Source: Curtobacterium sp. MCBD17_032 (GTDB lineage Bacteria; Actinomycetota; Actinomycetes; Actinomycetales; Microbacteriaceae). Taken from it: a stretch of DNA of 64,000 bases. The stretch spans positions 1-64,000 of the forward strand of contig NZ_QKTO01000013.1 of the NCBI RefSeq assembly GCF_003234855.1, in the 5' to 3' direction. The notes under the pieces are model-generated. The model saw nothing but the letters and a program-made list of their open reading frames with translations, did no database searches and had not been told where the DNA came from. Below, piece after piece: positions 42,190 to 51,137 of the stretch. Numbering within the stretch: position 1 is the stretch's first letter; each line of letters opens with the position of its first letter. The translations under genes were made by a program, and so were the position numbers.

Positions 42190-43161
42190 ATGAGCATGAC
42201 CCCGGAGCAGGCTGCCTGGTTCGCCGACGTCGCCGGCCGCATCGTGACCAACGTCGAGCAGGTGCTCCTCGGCAAGACGTTCGTGATCCGCCTGGCGGTG
42301 ACGGCGATGCTGAGCGAGGGGCACCTGCTCCTCGAGGACGTCCCGGGGACCGGCAAGACCAGCCTGGCCCGGGCACTCGCGCAGAGCGTGCAGGGCACGA
42401 CGAACCGGATCCAGTTCACGCCCGACCTGCTGCCCGGCGACATCACCGGGATCAGCGTGTACGACCAGCGAGCGCAGGAGTTCGAGTTCCACCGGGGGCC
42501 GGTCTTCGCGAACATCGTCCTCGCCGACGAGATCAACCGGGCGAGCCCGAAGACGCAGTCCGCGTTGCTCGAGGCGATGGAGGAGGCCGCTGTGACGGTG
42601 GACGGCGTCACGCACCGCCTCGCCCAGCCGTTCATGGTCGTCGCCACGCAGAACCCGATCGAACAGGCGGGGACCTACCGCCTGCCGGAGGCGCAGCTCG
42701 ACCGCTTCCTCATGCGGACGTCGATCGGCTACCCGGACCACGCGGCGACGGTCCGGATCCTCGAAGCCGCCTCGGCTCCGTCGGTGTCCGTACCGCTCGC
42801 GAGCGTCGTCCCCGCCGCGACGGTCACCGAGATGGCCGCGCTCGCACGGACCGTCCACGTGGACGCGGTGATCGCCGACTACGTCGCCCGGCTGGTCGAC
42901 GGCACCCGCGCGGCGTCAGAGGTGCGGCTCGGCGTGAGCGTGCGGGGCGCCATGGGACTCATCCGGGCAAGCCGCGTGCACGCGGCCGTGGACGGCCGCC
43001 ACTACGTCACGCCCGACGACGTGAAGGCCCTCGCGCAGCCGGTCCTCGCGCACCGTCTGGTCCTCGACGCGGAGGCCGAGTTCGACGGCGTGGACGCGTC
43101 GAGCGTCGTCGCCCAGCTCCTCGTCGACACGCCCCCACCGGCCGACCGGGTCCCGCGGTGA
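42190..43161 (+). CDS. MoxR-family AAA+ ATPase
   Basis: 323 residues. Walker A EDVPGTGKTSLAR (Lys56), Walker B IVLADEINRASPKTQSALLEAM, sensor 1 VVATQNPIEQAGTYRLPEAQLDRF, all typical of MoxR chaperone-like ATPases that work with DUF58/VWA proteins. GAAGGAAC precedes the ATG. The stop overlaps the DUF58 gene (GTGA). Confidence 0.95.
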   Translation: MSMTPEQAAWFADVAGRIVTNVEQVLLGKTFVIRLAVTAMLSEGHLLLEDVPGTGKTSLARALAQSVQGTTNRIQFTPDLLPGDITGISVYDQRAQEFEFHRGPVFANIVLADEINRASPKTQSALLEAMEEAAVTVDGVTHRLAQPFMVVATQNPIEQAGTYRLPEAQLDRFLMRTSIGYPDHAATVRILEAASAPSVSVPLASVVPAATVTEMAALARTVHVDAVIADYVARLVDGTRAASEVRLGVSVRGAMGLIRASRVHAAVDGRHYVTPDDVKALAQPVLAHRLVLDAEAEFDGVDASSVVAQLLVDTPPPADRVPR

Positions 43162-44561
43162 CCGACCGCCGGCCCGTCGACACGCGCTCCCGCCCCGTCC
43201 CGACGCGGTCGCGTCGTGCCGCGCAGGACCGCACCGGGACGGTCGCCGGCCTGACGAACGTCCGCACCCGACTCGTCGGCGACCGGGACGACGTCGCGGC
43301 CGACGCCGTGGTGGGTGTGGTCCGCCTGTGGCGCTCCGCCGGGAGGCTGGTCCGCCGTGGCCGGGACGAGGTCGCCTCCGTGGTCACCGGCCTGGGCTGG
43401 ACCGTGCTGGCGACGACGCTCGTCGCGTTCGTCACCGGCTACCGGTTCGGGCTCCGCGAGGTCGTCGTGGTCGGGTGGGCGGGCGCCGTCCTCGTGGTCA
43501 TCGCCGCGGTCGCCCTGTTCGGCCGGTCGCGACTCGTCATCCGGATGTCCGCCCCCCAGCACCGGGTGGTCGTCGGTGACGACGCCGGGGTGACGGTCAC
43601 CGCGGCGAACCCGACGCGTCTGCCCTCGGTCCCGACCACGGTGGAACTGCCGGTCGGCTCCGGACTCGTCGACGTCCCGATCCCCGCCGTCGCGCCGCAC
43701 GGCTCGCACGAGCAGCTCGTCCCGGTACCGACCGCTCGCCGCGGCGTCCTGGACGTGGGACCGGTGACCGGTGTGCGGGCGGACCCGGTGGGACTCGTCC
43801 GCCGCGAGGTCGTCTGGACCGCGCGCGAGCAGGTGGTGGTGCACCCCCGCACCATCGCGATCCCGTCGACGAGCACCGGACTGGTCCGTGACCTCGAAGG
43901 GCAGGCCACCACCGACCTGTCGCCGGCCGACATCGCGTTCCACGCCATCCGCGAGTACGCACCCGGTGACGACCCGCGGACCATCCACTGGAAGTCGACC
44001 GCGAAGACGGGTGCCTTCATGGTGCGGCAGTTCGAGGACACCCGGCGCTCCCACCTGGTCGTCGGACTCGGGGTCTCCCGCAGCGAGTACCGCGACGACG
44101 ACGAGTTCGAGCTGGGCGTCAGCGTCGCCGCGTCGCTCGGTGCACGTGCGGTGCGCGACGGTCGGCAGGTCATCGTCGTCGTCTCCGAGCGCACGCCGGA
44201 GTTCGCGAAGCGTCCCGTCCGCGCCGTGCACGCCCTCCCGACGGTCACGCCGACGCGGCTCCTGGACGCCTTCGCCCGGGTGGACCTGGCCGACGCGTGT
44301 CTGCCGGTGGCCGAGGTCGCCGGCCTCGTCGGACGGGACGTCGCCGGCGTCTCGGTCGCGTTCCTCGTCGTGGGGTCGACCGTGGGGATCGCCGCCCTCC
44401 GTCTCGCGGCATCCCGCTTCCCGGTCGGCGTCGAGGTCGTCGCCGTCGTCTGCGAGCCGGAGGCCGTGCCGCGGTCGGTGCGGGTCTCCGGGCTGACCCT
44501 CATGACGATCGGGTACCTCGAGGACCTCCGCCACGCCCTGTACCGGTCGGTGGACGCGTGA
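43158..44561 (+). CDS. DUF58 domain-containing membrane protein
   Basis: 467 residues. A basic N-terminal region of about 70 residues precedes two membrane helices (about 76-97 and 101-122). A beta-rich domain and the DUF58 core follow, marked by YAPGDDPRTIHWKSTAKTGAFMVRQFE (about 272-297). DUF58 proteins are standard partners of MoxR ATPases; their biochemical role is not settled. It overlaps both neighbours by 4 bp, so MoxR, DUF58 and the transglutaminase-like protein are probably translated together. Confidence 0.93.
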   Translation: MTDRRPVDTRSRPVPTRSRRAAQDRTGTVAGLTNVRTRLVGDRDDVAADAVVGVVRLWRSAGRLVRRGRDEVASVVTGLGWTVLATTLVAFVTGYRFGLREVVVVGWAGAVLVVIAAVALFGRSRLVIRMSAPQHRVVVGDDAGVTVTAANPTRLPSVPTTVELPVGSGLVDVPIPAVAPHGSHEQLVPVPTARRGVLDVGPVTGVRADPVGLVRREVVWTAREQVVVHPRTIAIPSTSTGLVRDLEGQATTDLSPADIAFHAIREYAPGDDPRTIHWKSTAKTGAFMVRQFEDTRRSHLVVGLGVSRSEYRDDDEFELGVSVAASLGARAVRDGRQVIVVVSERTPEFAKRPVRAVHALPTVTPTRLLDAFARVDLADACLPVAEVAGLVGRDVAGVSVAFLVVGSTVGIAALRLAASRFPVGVEVVAVVCEPEAVPRSVRVSGLTLMTIGYLEDLRHALYRSVDA

Positions 44562-46984
44562 CCGCCCAGCAGACGCGGCTCCGGCCCCGTGGAGCAGCTC
44601 GGCGCGCACGCTCCTCGCGCGTGCGTCTCGTCGGCGGGGTGCTCGTGGTCTGGCTGTCCCTCGCCGTCGCGAGCGTCGCGTGGTGGCCGGTGCACCGCGA
44701 CGTCGCCATGGTCGTCGCCGGCGTCACCGCACTCGTCGTGGGGTCGCTGGTCGGCGTCCTCGGGGCCGTGCTGCGCCTCCCGGCGGCCGTCGTCGCGCTC
44801 GCGACCGTCGTCGGGTTCGCCGCCACGGGCGTCCCGGCCGCGGTGCCCGGCGGCGCCGCCGGTCCGCTCCCCACCGGACCCGCGCTCGTCGACCTCTTCG
44901 CGGGCGTCGCCCTCGGGTGGCGGCGCCTCCTGACCATCAGCCTGCCGGTCGGGTCCTACGAGGCCCTCCTCGTGCCCTACTTCGTCACGGTGCTGCTCGC
45001 CACCGTGACCGGCGTGAGCATCGCCACCAGGGCCTCCCGTCCGGAGTGCGCCGGCCTGCCCGCCCTGGCGCTGCTCGTCGCCGGCGTCGTGGTCGGGCCG
45101 GACCGGCTCGAGACAACCGTCGTGCTCGCCGTGGTCCTGGCGGGCATCGCACTCGTGTGGGCGGTGGCGGTGCGGCACGTCCGGCGGGCCGTCGCCGTCG
45201 CCGACACCACCGGCGCGCGTGTCCCGGTGGGGCGGGCGATCGTGCGGCCGGCGCTCCTCGGCACGGCCACGATCGCGGTGGCCGCGGTCGTCGCCAGCGG
45301 GCTCGGCCTGCTCGTGTCGCCCTCAGCGGCGCGCACGGTCGCCCGCACCGACGTCGTGAAGCCGTTCGACCCGACGGAGCAGGTCAGCCCGCTCAGCGGG
45401 TTCCGCGCCTACCAGCAGCAGGACGAGGTCGACCGGCCCCAGGTCACCGTGACCGGACTGCCGGACGGCGCGTTCGTCCGCATCGCCACCCTCGACACGT
45501 ACGACGGCGTGGTCTACCGGGTCGGCGGACCCGACGGGACGGCCGACTCCGGGTCCTTCGAACGGGTCCCGACGGCCGTCGACACGAGCGACGTCCGCGG
45601 CACGCGGGTCGACGTCGACGTGACGGTCGACGGGTACCGCGGCGTGTGGCTTCCGACGGTCGGCGCCCTCGAGTCGGTCGCCTTCCACGGTGCCGATGCG
45701 GACGCGCAGCGCTCCGCGTTCTTCTACGACCGCGCCACCGGGACGGCCGCGGTCGTGGACGGTGTGACCGCGGGGACCCGGTACTCGTTGACCGCCGTGC
45801 TGCCCGACCAGCCCACGGAGGAGGAGCTCGCCGATGCGAGACCGGGGTCCGCTGCCGTGCCGACACCCCGGTCCGTGCCCGACGCCGTCCGTGACGCCGC
45901 CCGGGCCGGTGCCGACGACGGTGCCCCCGACGGGACGCGGCTCCTCGCGGCCCTGCGGACCCTGGCGCGCGACGGCTACGTGAGCCACGGCGTCGGGGAC
46001 GACCGTCCGAGCCGGAGCGGTCACGGTGCCGACCGGATCGAACAGCTGCTCACCGCGCAGCCGATGGTGGGGGACCAGGAACAGTACGCGGTCGCCGCCG
46101 CGCTCATCGCCCGGGAGATCGGCTTCCCGGCGCGGGTCGTCCTCGGCTTCACCCCGGGCGGGGACTCCGGCGCGCCCGTCGCAGCCCCGGCCGGCGACAC
46201 CACGACGTTCCGCGGTTCGGACGTGACGGCCCGCATCGAAGTGGACACCGCGCAGTGGGGCTGGGTCGTGCTCGACCCGAACCCCGACGTCCGGGAGATC
46301 CCGGACGAGACGGACCAGACGCCGGAACCCGTCACCCGACCCGAGACCGTCGTGCCACCACCACCCGCCGAACCGCAACGCCTCGACCAGCAGACGCCGC
46401 CCGACGCCGACCGCGAGACGCCGCCCACCCAGCCGGCGTGGCTGCGGATCCTGCTCGCGGTGTTGCCGTGGGCGCTCGGCGTGCTGGGCCTCATGGTGGT
46501 CCTGCTGCTGCCCGTCGCTGCCGTCGTCCTCGCGAAGCGAGTCCGGCGGAGGCGACGGCGGCGTGCGCTCGTGCCGAGGACCAGGGTCGTCGGTGCCTGG
46601 GACGAGTACCGGGACGCGCTGCTCGACAGCGGGCACGACGTCCCGCCGACGGCCACCCGCAGGGAGGTCGCCGCGAGCGCGCCGGGCGCCGACGGGGTCC
46701 CGCTCGCCACCGACGCGGACGCCGCTGTCTTCGGCCCGGTCGACGTCGACGACCGGCTCGCCGACCGGTCGTGGGCCGCAGCCGAGTCGGCGATCGCCGC
46801 GCTCGGGGCCGGCCGAGGCCGACGAGACCGCCTCCGGGCCGCCACGTCGCTCCGCTCACTCCGGTGGGGTCGGTCGGGACGGGCGTCGCCGCGGCCGTCC
46901 TCGCGGCAGCCGGAGCCACCCCTGCCGGAGCCGGAGCCGCTCCGGAGGTCCGCGGCGGTCGGAGGGCGCTCCGAGCGGCGGTGA
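44558..46984 (+). CDS. Transglutaminase-like membrane protein, catalytic Cys and His replaced
   Basis: 808 residues. An N-terminal set of about six to seven membrane helices (to about residue 265), an external region with a transglutaminase-core fold (about 460-580), one further helix (about 629-662) and a cytoplasmic basic tail, the TgpA-like layout. The core motif reads GDQEQYAVAAALIAREIGFP; the family has Cys where this protein has Gln507. The His-containing motif (usually HAWVEV) reads TARIEV, with Thr557 in the His position. Only the Asp (LDPNP, Asp573) is kept. The domain is therefore probably not catalytic and may serve for binding. The GTG overlaps the DUF58 stop. Confidence 0.88.
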   Translation: MTAQQTRLRPRGAARRARSSRVRLVGGVLVVWLSLAVASVAWWPVHRDVAMVVAGVTALVVGSLVGVLGAVLRLPAAVVALATVVGFAATGVPAAVPGGAAGPLPTGPALVDLFAGVALGWRRLLTISLPVGSYEALLVPYFVTVLLATVTGVSIATRASRPECAGLPALALLVAGVVVGPDRLETTVVLAVVLAGIALVWAVAVRHVRRAVAVADTTGARVPVGRAIVRPALLGTATIAVAAVVASGLGLLVSPSAARTVARTDVVKPFDPTEQVSPLSGFRAYQQQDEVDRPQVTVTGLPDGAFVRIATLDTYDGVVYRVGGPDGTADSGSFERVPTAVDTSDVRGTRVDVDVTVDGYRGVWLPTVGALESVAFHGADADAQRSAFFYDRATGTAAVVDGVTAGTRYSLTAVLPDQPTEEELADARPGSAAVPTPRSVPDAVRDAARAGADDGAPDGTRLLAALRTLARDGYVSHGVGDDRPSRSGHGADRIEQLLTAQPMVGDQEQYAVAAALIAREIGFPARVVLGFTPGGDSGAPVAAPAGDTTTFRGSDVTARIEVDTAQWGWVVLDPNPDVREIPDETDQTPEPVTRPETVVPPPPAEPQRLDQQTPPDADRETPPTQPAWLRILLAVLPWALGVLGLMVVLLLPVAAVVLAKRVRRRRRRRALVPRTRVVGAWDEYRDALLDSGHDVPPTATRREVAASAPGADGVPLATDADAAVFGPVDVDDRLADRSWAAAESAIAALGAGRGRRDRLRAATSLRSLRWGRSGRASPRPSSRQPEPPLPEPEPLRRSAAVGGRSERR

Positions 46985-47044
46985 CTACGATGTCCGGAGG
47001 CCGGAAGCACCTGGCGGACGGTCGGACGAGGACAGAGGCACCCT

Positions 47045-49102
47045 GTGATCAGATGCGAACACTGCGGATCGACGCTCCCGGACGGAGCGATCTTCTGCGG
47101 TGAGTGCGGACGAGCCGTCACGACCTCGGCAGCGCGTCGCACGGCACCCGTCGAAGCCGTCGACCGCGGCACCCCGCCCCCGTTGCAGCAGCCCGGTGAG
47201 CCCGGTCACGGGGTCGACACCGCCGCCGACGCCTGGTTGCCCGAGTCCACCCTCGACCCGGCGACGCGGGCCTGGTTGACCGGTGCCGACCGTGTCTCGT
47301 CGCCGACCGCCCAGACCCCGCCGGAGCACCACCAGGACGGATCGACCGGGGTGGACCGGTCGGCCGAGGCGGACCAGCCGCGTCCGGGCGACCGCCGGAC
47401 GGGTCTCGCGGACACCTCGTCGGGGACGGAGGACACCAGCGGTGACGACCTCGCCCCCCGGAGTGCCCCGTCGCACGTGCACCGCTCCGGCTCCGGTCTC
47501 GGTGACTGGACGGGGCGGTCGACCGCCGACGAGCCCCCCGTCGAACCGACGCTCGACCCCGACGCGTTCCCCGCCGAGACGCTCGCACCGCAGGACGACC
47601 CCGAGGTCCAGCGGGCGGACGCCTGGGACGAGCGTGCAGTGGCCGATCAGGACGACCCGACGCCGCACGCGTCCACCGGCGTGGAGTCGACCTGGGCACC
47701 GCAGTCGACCCCGACCGCACCGCCGTCCGGCCCGTCGTGGTGGATCGGACGCGCGCCGTCCACCGAGGCGACGAGCGCGCCCGCGGCTCTCGAGCAGACC
47801 GACGGCGACGACCCGCAGCTCCAGCGGGCCGACGACGCGCCTCGACCCGGCGACACGGCGGTCTTCCGACTGCCCCCGGAGCGCCGAGCACCGCGTCCGG
47901 CGCCGCTCGTCCCGCCGGGCAGCCAGAGCACCGCCTGCCACGTGTGCGGCCACACGCTCGAGCCCGACGACATCTTCTGCGAGGAGTGCGGTTCGGTCCG
48001 TCCGGCCGTGACCGCGGCCTTCACCGGACCGGTGATGCCCCTGCCCCTCACCCGTCCGGACTGGGCCGCCGACGAGGACGCCCTCCGTAGTGCCGTGTCG
48101 GACGCCCACGACCTCACCGAGGAGTCGGACGGTCTGCCGGACACCGCGTCCGCCGGATCCGGAGAGGGCTCCGACGACGCGGGCTCGTCCGGCGACGGAG
48201 CGACCGCTCACGACGATGCCACCGTCCGCGACCGGGGTGACGACGCCGACGTCGTGGTCGACGGCCTCGACCCGCGCGGTGTCGATGGCCCTCCGGCCCG
48301 CACGACCGTCCCCGACGACGACGACGCCCGCCAGGGGGCTGCGGTCGACGATCCCGCAGACGCCCCCGAGCTCGGTGTCGACCCCGCCACGGGCGATGCG
48401 GACGGTCCGGGGACGGCCGAGGCCGCCCCGGACGACACCGCCGACGACAGCCGGGCGGACACGGTCGCCGAGCAGGCGGACGAACCAGCCCGTGGACCGT
48501 CCATGGGCCCGTCGACCGGCCCCACCGGAGAGTCCCGGGCAGGGACGAGCGCACAGCTCTCGCCGGTCGCCGCCCCGCTCCCGCCGGTCGCCGCCCCGCT
48601 GCCGCCGGTCGCCGCCCCGTTGCCGCCGGTCGCCCCGCCCCGGTCGGGCGACGGCGCCCCGGCCGCGGTCGCCACGCCGGCGGCCGAGCACACGGGCCCC
48701 GTCGGCGAGGACGCGGGCGGTGCGAGCCCGGACGCGGACGTCGAGGCGACCCGGATCGTGTCCCGCGCGCCGGCACAGGTCCCGTTCCTGCTGCACTTCA
48801 GCACGGGCGAGCGCCTCGGGGTCCACGGGTCGGCGCTGCTCGGCCGACTCCCGCGCCCCGAGGCGGACGAGCAGTTCGACGGCCTGCTGACGATCCGCGA
48901 CCCCGGCAAGTCCGTGTCGAAGACCCACCTGGAACTCGGTCGGGACGGCGACGACCTGTGGGTGTCCGACCGCTTTTCGGGCAACGGGACGATTATCCGG
49001 CACATCGACGGGTCGATCCGCCGGTGCGAGCCCGGCCGCCGGTACCGGGTCGAGCGGGGCGCGCGCGTCGACATCGGGGAGCAGTTCTTCCTCGTGCAGT
49101 GA
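47045..49102 (+). CDS. Double zinc-ribbon and FHA domain protein
   Basis: 685 residues. The N-terminal zinc ribbon is CEHCGSTLPDGAIFCGECG (residues 4-22). A second one, CHVCGHTLEPDDIFCEECG, lies at about 298-316. Between and after them are long acidic, Pro/Asp/Thr-rich disordered stretches. The C-terminal FHA domain (about 590-685) has LLGRLPRPEAD, SVSKTHLELG and SGNGTIIRH. No membrane segment. It is 60 bp after the transglutaminase-like gene. The Thr-rich linkers could be kinase substrates and the FHA domain a reader; both are inferences. Confidence 0.87.
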   Translation: MIRCEHCGSTLPDGAIFCGECGRAVTTSAARRTAPVEAVDRGTPPPLQQPGEPGHGVDTAADAWLPESTLDPATRAWLTGADRVSSPTAQTPPEHHQDGSTGVDRSAEADQPRPGDRRTGLADTSSGTEDTSGDDLAPRSAPSHVHRSGSGLGDWTGRSTADEPPVEPTLDPDAFPAETLAPQDDPEVQRADAWDERAVADQDDPTPHASTGVESTWAPQSTPTAPPSGPSWWIGRAPSTEATSAPAALEQTDGDDPQLQRADDAPRPGDTAVFRLPPERRAPRPAPLVPPGSQSTACHVCGHTLEPDDIFCEECGSVRPAVTAAFTGPVMPLPLTRPDWAADEDALRSAVSDAHDLTEESDGLPDTASAGSGEGSDDAGSSGDGATAHDDATVRDRGDDADVVVDGLDPRGVDGPPARTTVPDDDDARQGAAVDDPADAPELGVDPATGDADGPGTAEAAPDDTADDSRADTVAEQADEPARGPSMGPSTGPTGESRAGTSAQLSPVAAPLPPVAAPLPPVAAPLPPVAPPRSGDGAPAAVATPAAEHTGPVGEDAGGASPDADVEATRIVSRAPAQVPFLLHFSTGERLGVHGSALLGRLPRPEADEQFDGLLTIRDPGKSVSKTHLELGRDGDDLWVSDRFSGNGTIIRHIDGSIRRCEPGRRYRVERGARVDIGEQFFLVQ
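48560..48639 (+). repeat. 21-bp in-frame tandem repeat inside the zinc-ribbon/FHA gene
   Basis: Three full copies and a partial fourth of CCGCCGGTCGCCGCCCCGCTC, encoding repeated PPVAAPL. The copies differ by only one or two bases, so the array is recent and likely variable in length between strains. Confidence 0.85.
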
Positions 49103-49236
49103 CGCGGAACGGTGCGCGGGTACGAGCTCGTCCCGTGCACTCATGACCGTCGTCCACGACCCGTGTGGCAACGGCGGTCCTCCACAGCCTGCCGTCGGAC
49201 GCTCCGTCCGAGGGCGGGCAGCGGTGTGATCGGTGC

Positions 49237-50787
49237 ATGGACACACGGACCGCACGGAGCGTCATCTCGGTCGTCGCGGTCCTCGTGGCGGCCCGGGCGC
49301 TCGTCGCCACCGGTGGCGACCGCGTCGTGCTGGTCGCGGCAGCGGTGGTCGTCGCGGTGATCGGTCTCGTGCTGCAGTCGAGTGGAGCGGACCGGGGGAG
49401 TCCGCCAGTGGTCGTCCCGCCGCCGCCGGAGACCGACAACGAGGGTGCCCCGTGCGCGGAGGAGGCGGAGCCGGAGGCAGAGGCGGAGGCGGAAGTCGAG
49501 CCCTGGCCCGAGGCCGGGGATCCGCCGCCCCGGACGGGGACGGCACGGAGACTCGTCGCCGGACGGGACCCGGCGGGACGGATCGTGACGGTCGACGCGA
49601 GCGCGGGGGTCGTCGTCCGCGGTCGGGGAGCCCTGGCCAGCGCGGTCTTCGCGGCCCTCGTCGACCAACTCGACCGATGTCGGCAGAGGACGGGTCCCGC
49701 CGCGCTCCGTGCCGAGCTCCGGGTGGCGGCGGAGACGGCGGTGCTCGGTGGGCGGACCGTCCGCGCGGGCATGCCGGACGGGACCGCGGCGGCGTCGCTC
49801 GTCGCCGACGACGGCGTGCTGCTCGGGACCGTCGTGCTCGTCCCCGGCCTCGCGGCGTCACCGCGTCGGAGGGGTGCGGTGGTGGACGTCACCCGCTACG
49901 GGTGCCGGCTCTCGGAGGGACGCCGTGCCCGGGGCGCTGCGGACGCCGACACGGACGACGAGGCCGGGACGGTGATCTCGCCGACGCTGCCCCTCCTCGT
50001 CTGTCCCACGGGCGACCACCTGCCCCGCACCGCGGAGGAGCAGCGTCGAGGCCGGACGCCGTCAGGTCAGCGGAGCCCTGCTCCGACACGGACCGCGCCG
50101 ACGGGCAGACCGCCACCGAGGACGCGCTCGCCGGTCGCCTGCAGCACCTCGTCCGCGGCGGCGGCGTCGACCAGGCCGTTCCGCACGAGCAGCGTCAGGG
50201 CCGCGAGCGTCCCCGCGCGGAGGGCTCCGTCGAGCACCTTCACGGCGACGGCCGGCCCGCCGGGCACCCCCATCACCATCACGCCCTCGGCACCGAGCTT
50301 CGCCAGCAGACCGAGTCGTTCCACGGTGACGGTGTTCGCCCGTCCGACGCCGTCGATCGCCCACGGGTCCGCCAGGACCGCGTCGGTCAGGGCCGCGGAC
50401 TCCTCGTCGGCGCGCGCCACGACCCCGGCGATGCCCCGCGCCAGCCCGGTCAGGGTGAGCGGGAAGACCGGAGCGCCACAACCGTCGGTCCCGACGACGT
50501 CGACGACCTCGCCGGTGGCGTCCTCGACCGTGCTCCGGACCGCCTGCTGCAGCGGGTGCTCGATGTCGAGGTACGTCGCCTCGTCCCACCCGTGCACCCG
50601 GCAGGCGGCGAGCATGCCCGCGTGTTTCCCCGAGCAGTTCATCGCCAGCCGTCGAGGACCGGGCATGCTCCGCGCGGTGTCCCGGTCGAACGGCAGGTCG
50701 GGCGGGCAGCCGAGGTCCTCCTCGACGTGGTCGAACCGCTCGAGCATCCGCAGTGCGAGGGACTGGTGGGACGGGGTCCCGGCGTGA
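49237..50787 (+). CDS. Membrane-anchored hypothetical protein with unresolved 3' end
   Basis: From the ATG at 49237 the first ~270 codons have normal codon use. They encode two closely spaced N-terminal hydrophobic segments (about 7-46), an acidic stretch (EEAEPEAEAEAEVEPWPEAG) and an unnamed soluble domain. After about 50060 the codon pattern breaks down, but the frame stays open to 50787, running antisense to nearly three quarters of the asparaginase gene. I see no stop in any forward frame near 50060. Either the true protein is ~517 aa with a disordered tail, or the original stop was lost. The first part is likely real; the end is not reliable. No known family. Confidence 0.5.
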   Translation: MDTRTARSVISVVAVLVAARALVATGGDRVVLVAAAVVVAVIGLVLQSSGADRGSPPVVVPPPPETDNEGAPCAEEAEPEAEAEAEVEPWPEAGDPPPRTGTARRLVAGRDPAGRIVTVDASAGVVVRGRGALASAVFAALVDQLDRCRQRTGPAALRAELRVAAETAVLGGRTVRAGMPDGTAAASLVADDGVLLGTVVLVPGLAASPRRRGAVVDVTRYGCRLSEGRRARGAADADTDDEAGTVISPTLPLLVCPTGDHLPRTAEEQRRGRTPSGQRSPAPTRTAPTGRPPPRTRSPVACSTSSAAAASTRPFRTSSVRAASVPARRAPSSTFTATAGPPGTPITITPSAPSFASRPSRSTVTVFARPTPSIAHGSARTASVRAADSSSARATTPAMPRASPVRVSGKTGAPQPSVPTTSTTSPVASSTVLRTACCSGCSMSRYVASSHPCTRQAASMPACFPEQFIASRRGPGMLRAVSRSNGRSGGQPRSSSTWSNRSSIRSARDWWDGVPA

Positions 50788-51053
50788 CTCGCGGTCGTCA
50801 TCACCAGCTCGGCGCCCGAGAAGACCGCACCGGAACGACGGATCGCCAGCGCCTGCAGGGGCTTCATCGTCGATCGGGGGTAGATGCTCGCACCGACGTC
50901 ACCGACCGCGTCGAGCACCCTGCCGTCGGTCCCCACGACCACGCCCGCGCCGACGTGTCGGCTCTCGTCGAAGCCGGACCGGTCGAGGACGGCCAGCTCG
51001 ACCGAGCCGTCGGCGGTGAGAGGATGACGGTCGGTGCTGGTGGCCGTGCGCAT
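50067..51053 (-). CDS. Asparaginase (Rhizobium-type, class 3)
   Basis: Hydrolyses asparagine to aspartate and ammonia. 328 residues. It carries the signatures of the thermolabile Rhizobium etli-type family and not those of the E. coli AnsA/AnsB family: IYPRSTMKPLQAL (Ser and Lys nucleophile region), MNCSGKHAGML (Cys and Lys), VVGTDGCGAPVFP and GRANTVTVERLG. The ATG at 51053 has a TAGGAT box 6 nt upstream. It faces the OsmC gene across the 18-bp repeats. Confidence 0.9.
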   Translation of the reverse strand: MRTATSTDRHPLTADGSVELAVLDRSGFDESRHVGAGVVVGTDGRVLDAVGDVGASIYPRSTMKPLQALAIRRSGAVFSGAELVMTTASHAGTPSHQSLALRMLERFDHVEEDLGCPPDLPFDRDTARSMPGPRRLAMNCSGKHAGMLAACRVHGWDEATYLDIEHPLQQAVRSTVEDATGEVVDVVGTDGCGAPVFPLTLTGLARGIAGVVARADEESAALTDAVLADPWAIDGVGRANTVTVERLGLLAKLGAEGVMVMGVPGGPAVAVKVLDGALRAGTLAALTLLVRNGLVDAAAADEVLQATGERVLGGGLPVGAVRVGAGLR

Positions 51054-51059
51054 GGCGCG

Positions 51060-51065
51060 ATCCTA
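51060..51065 (-). promoter_or_regulatory. -10 hexamer TAGGAT of the asparaginase gene
   Basis: On the minus strand TAGGAT is followed by 6 nt and then the ATG at 51053; no Shine-Dalgarno. The 18-bp repeats begin right behind it, in the -35 and upstream region. Confidence 0.5.
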
Positions 51066-51137
51066 CCGACGACCCACACGACGCCGACGACCCGCACGAC
51101 GCCGACGACCCACACGACGCCGACGACCCACAGGACG
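51066..51137. repeat. Four 18-bp tandem repeats between two divergent genes
   Basis: CCGACGACCCACACGACG occurs four times in direct succession (51066-51083, 51084-51101, 51102-51119, 51120-51137). Copy 2 has one change (A to G) and copy 4 one change (C to G). The array fills most of the 95-bp spacer between asparaginase and the OsmC gene and overlaps where both promoters must lie. Confidence 0.92.

Noticed and set aside
51066..51137. The 18-bp repeats as a CRISPR array
   Set aside because: Units are directly adjacent without spacers, and no cas genes are in the window.
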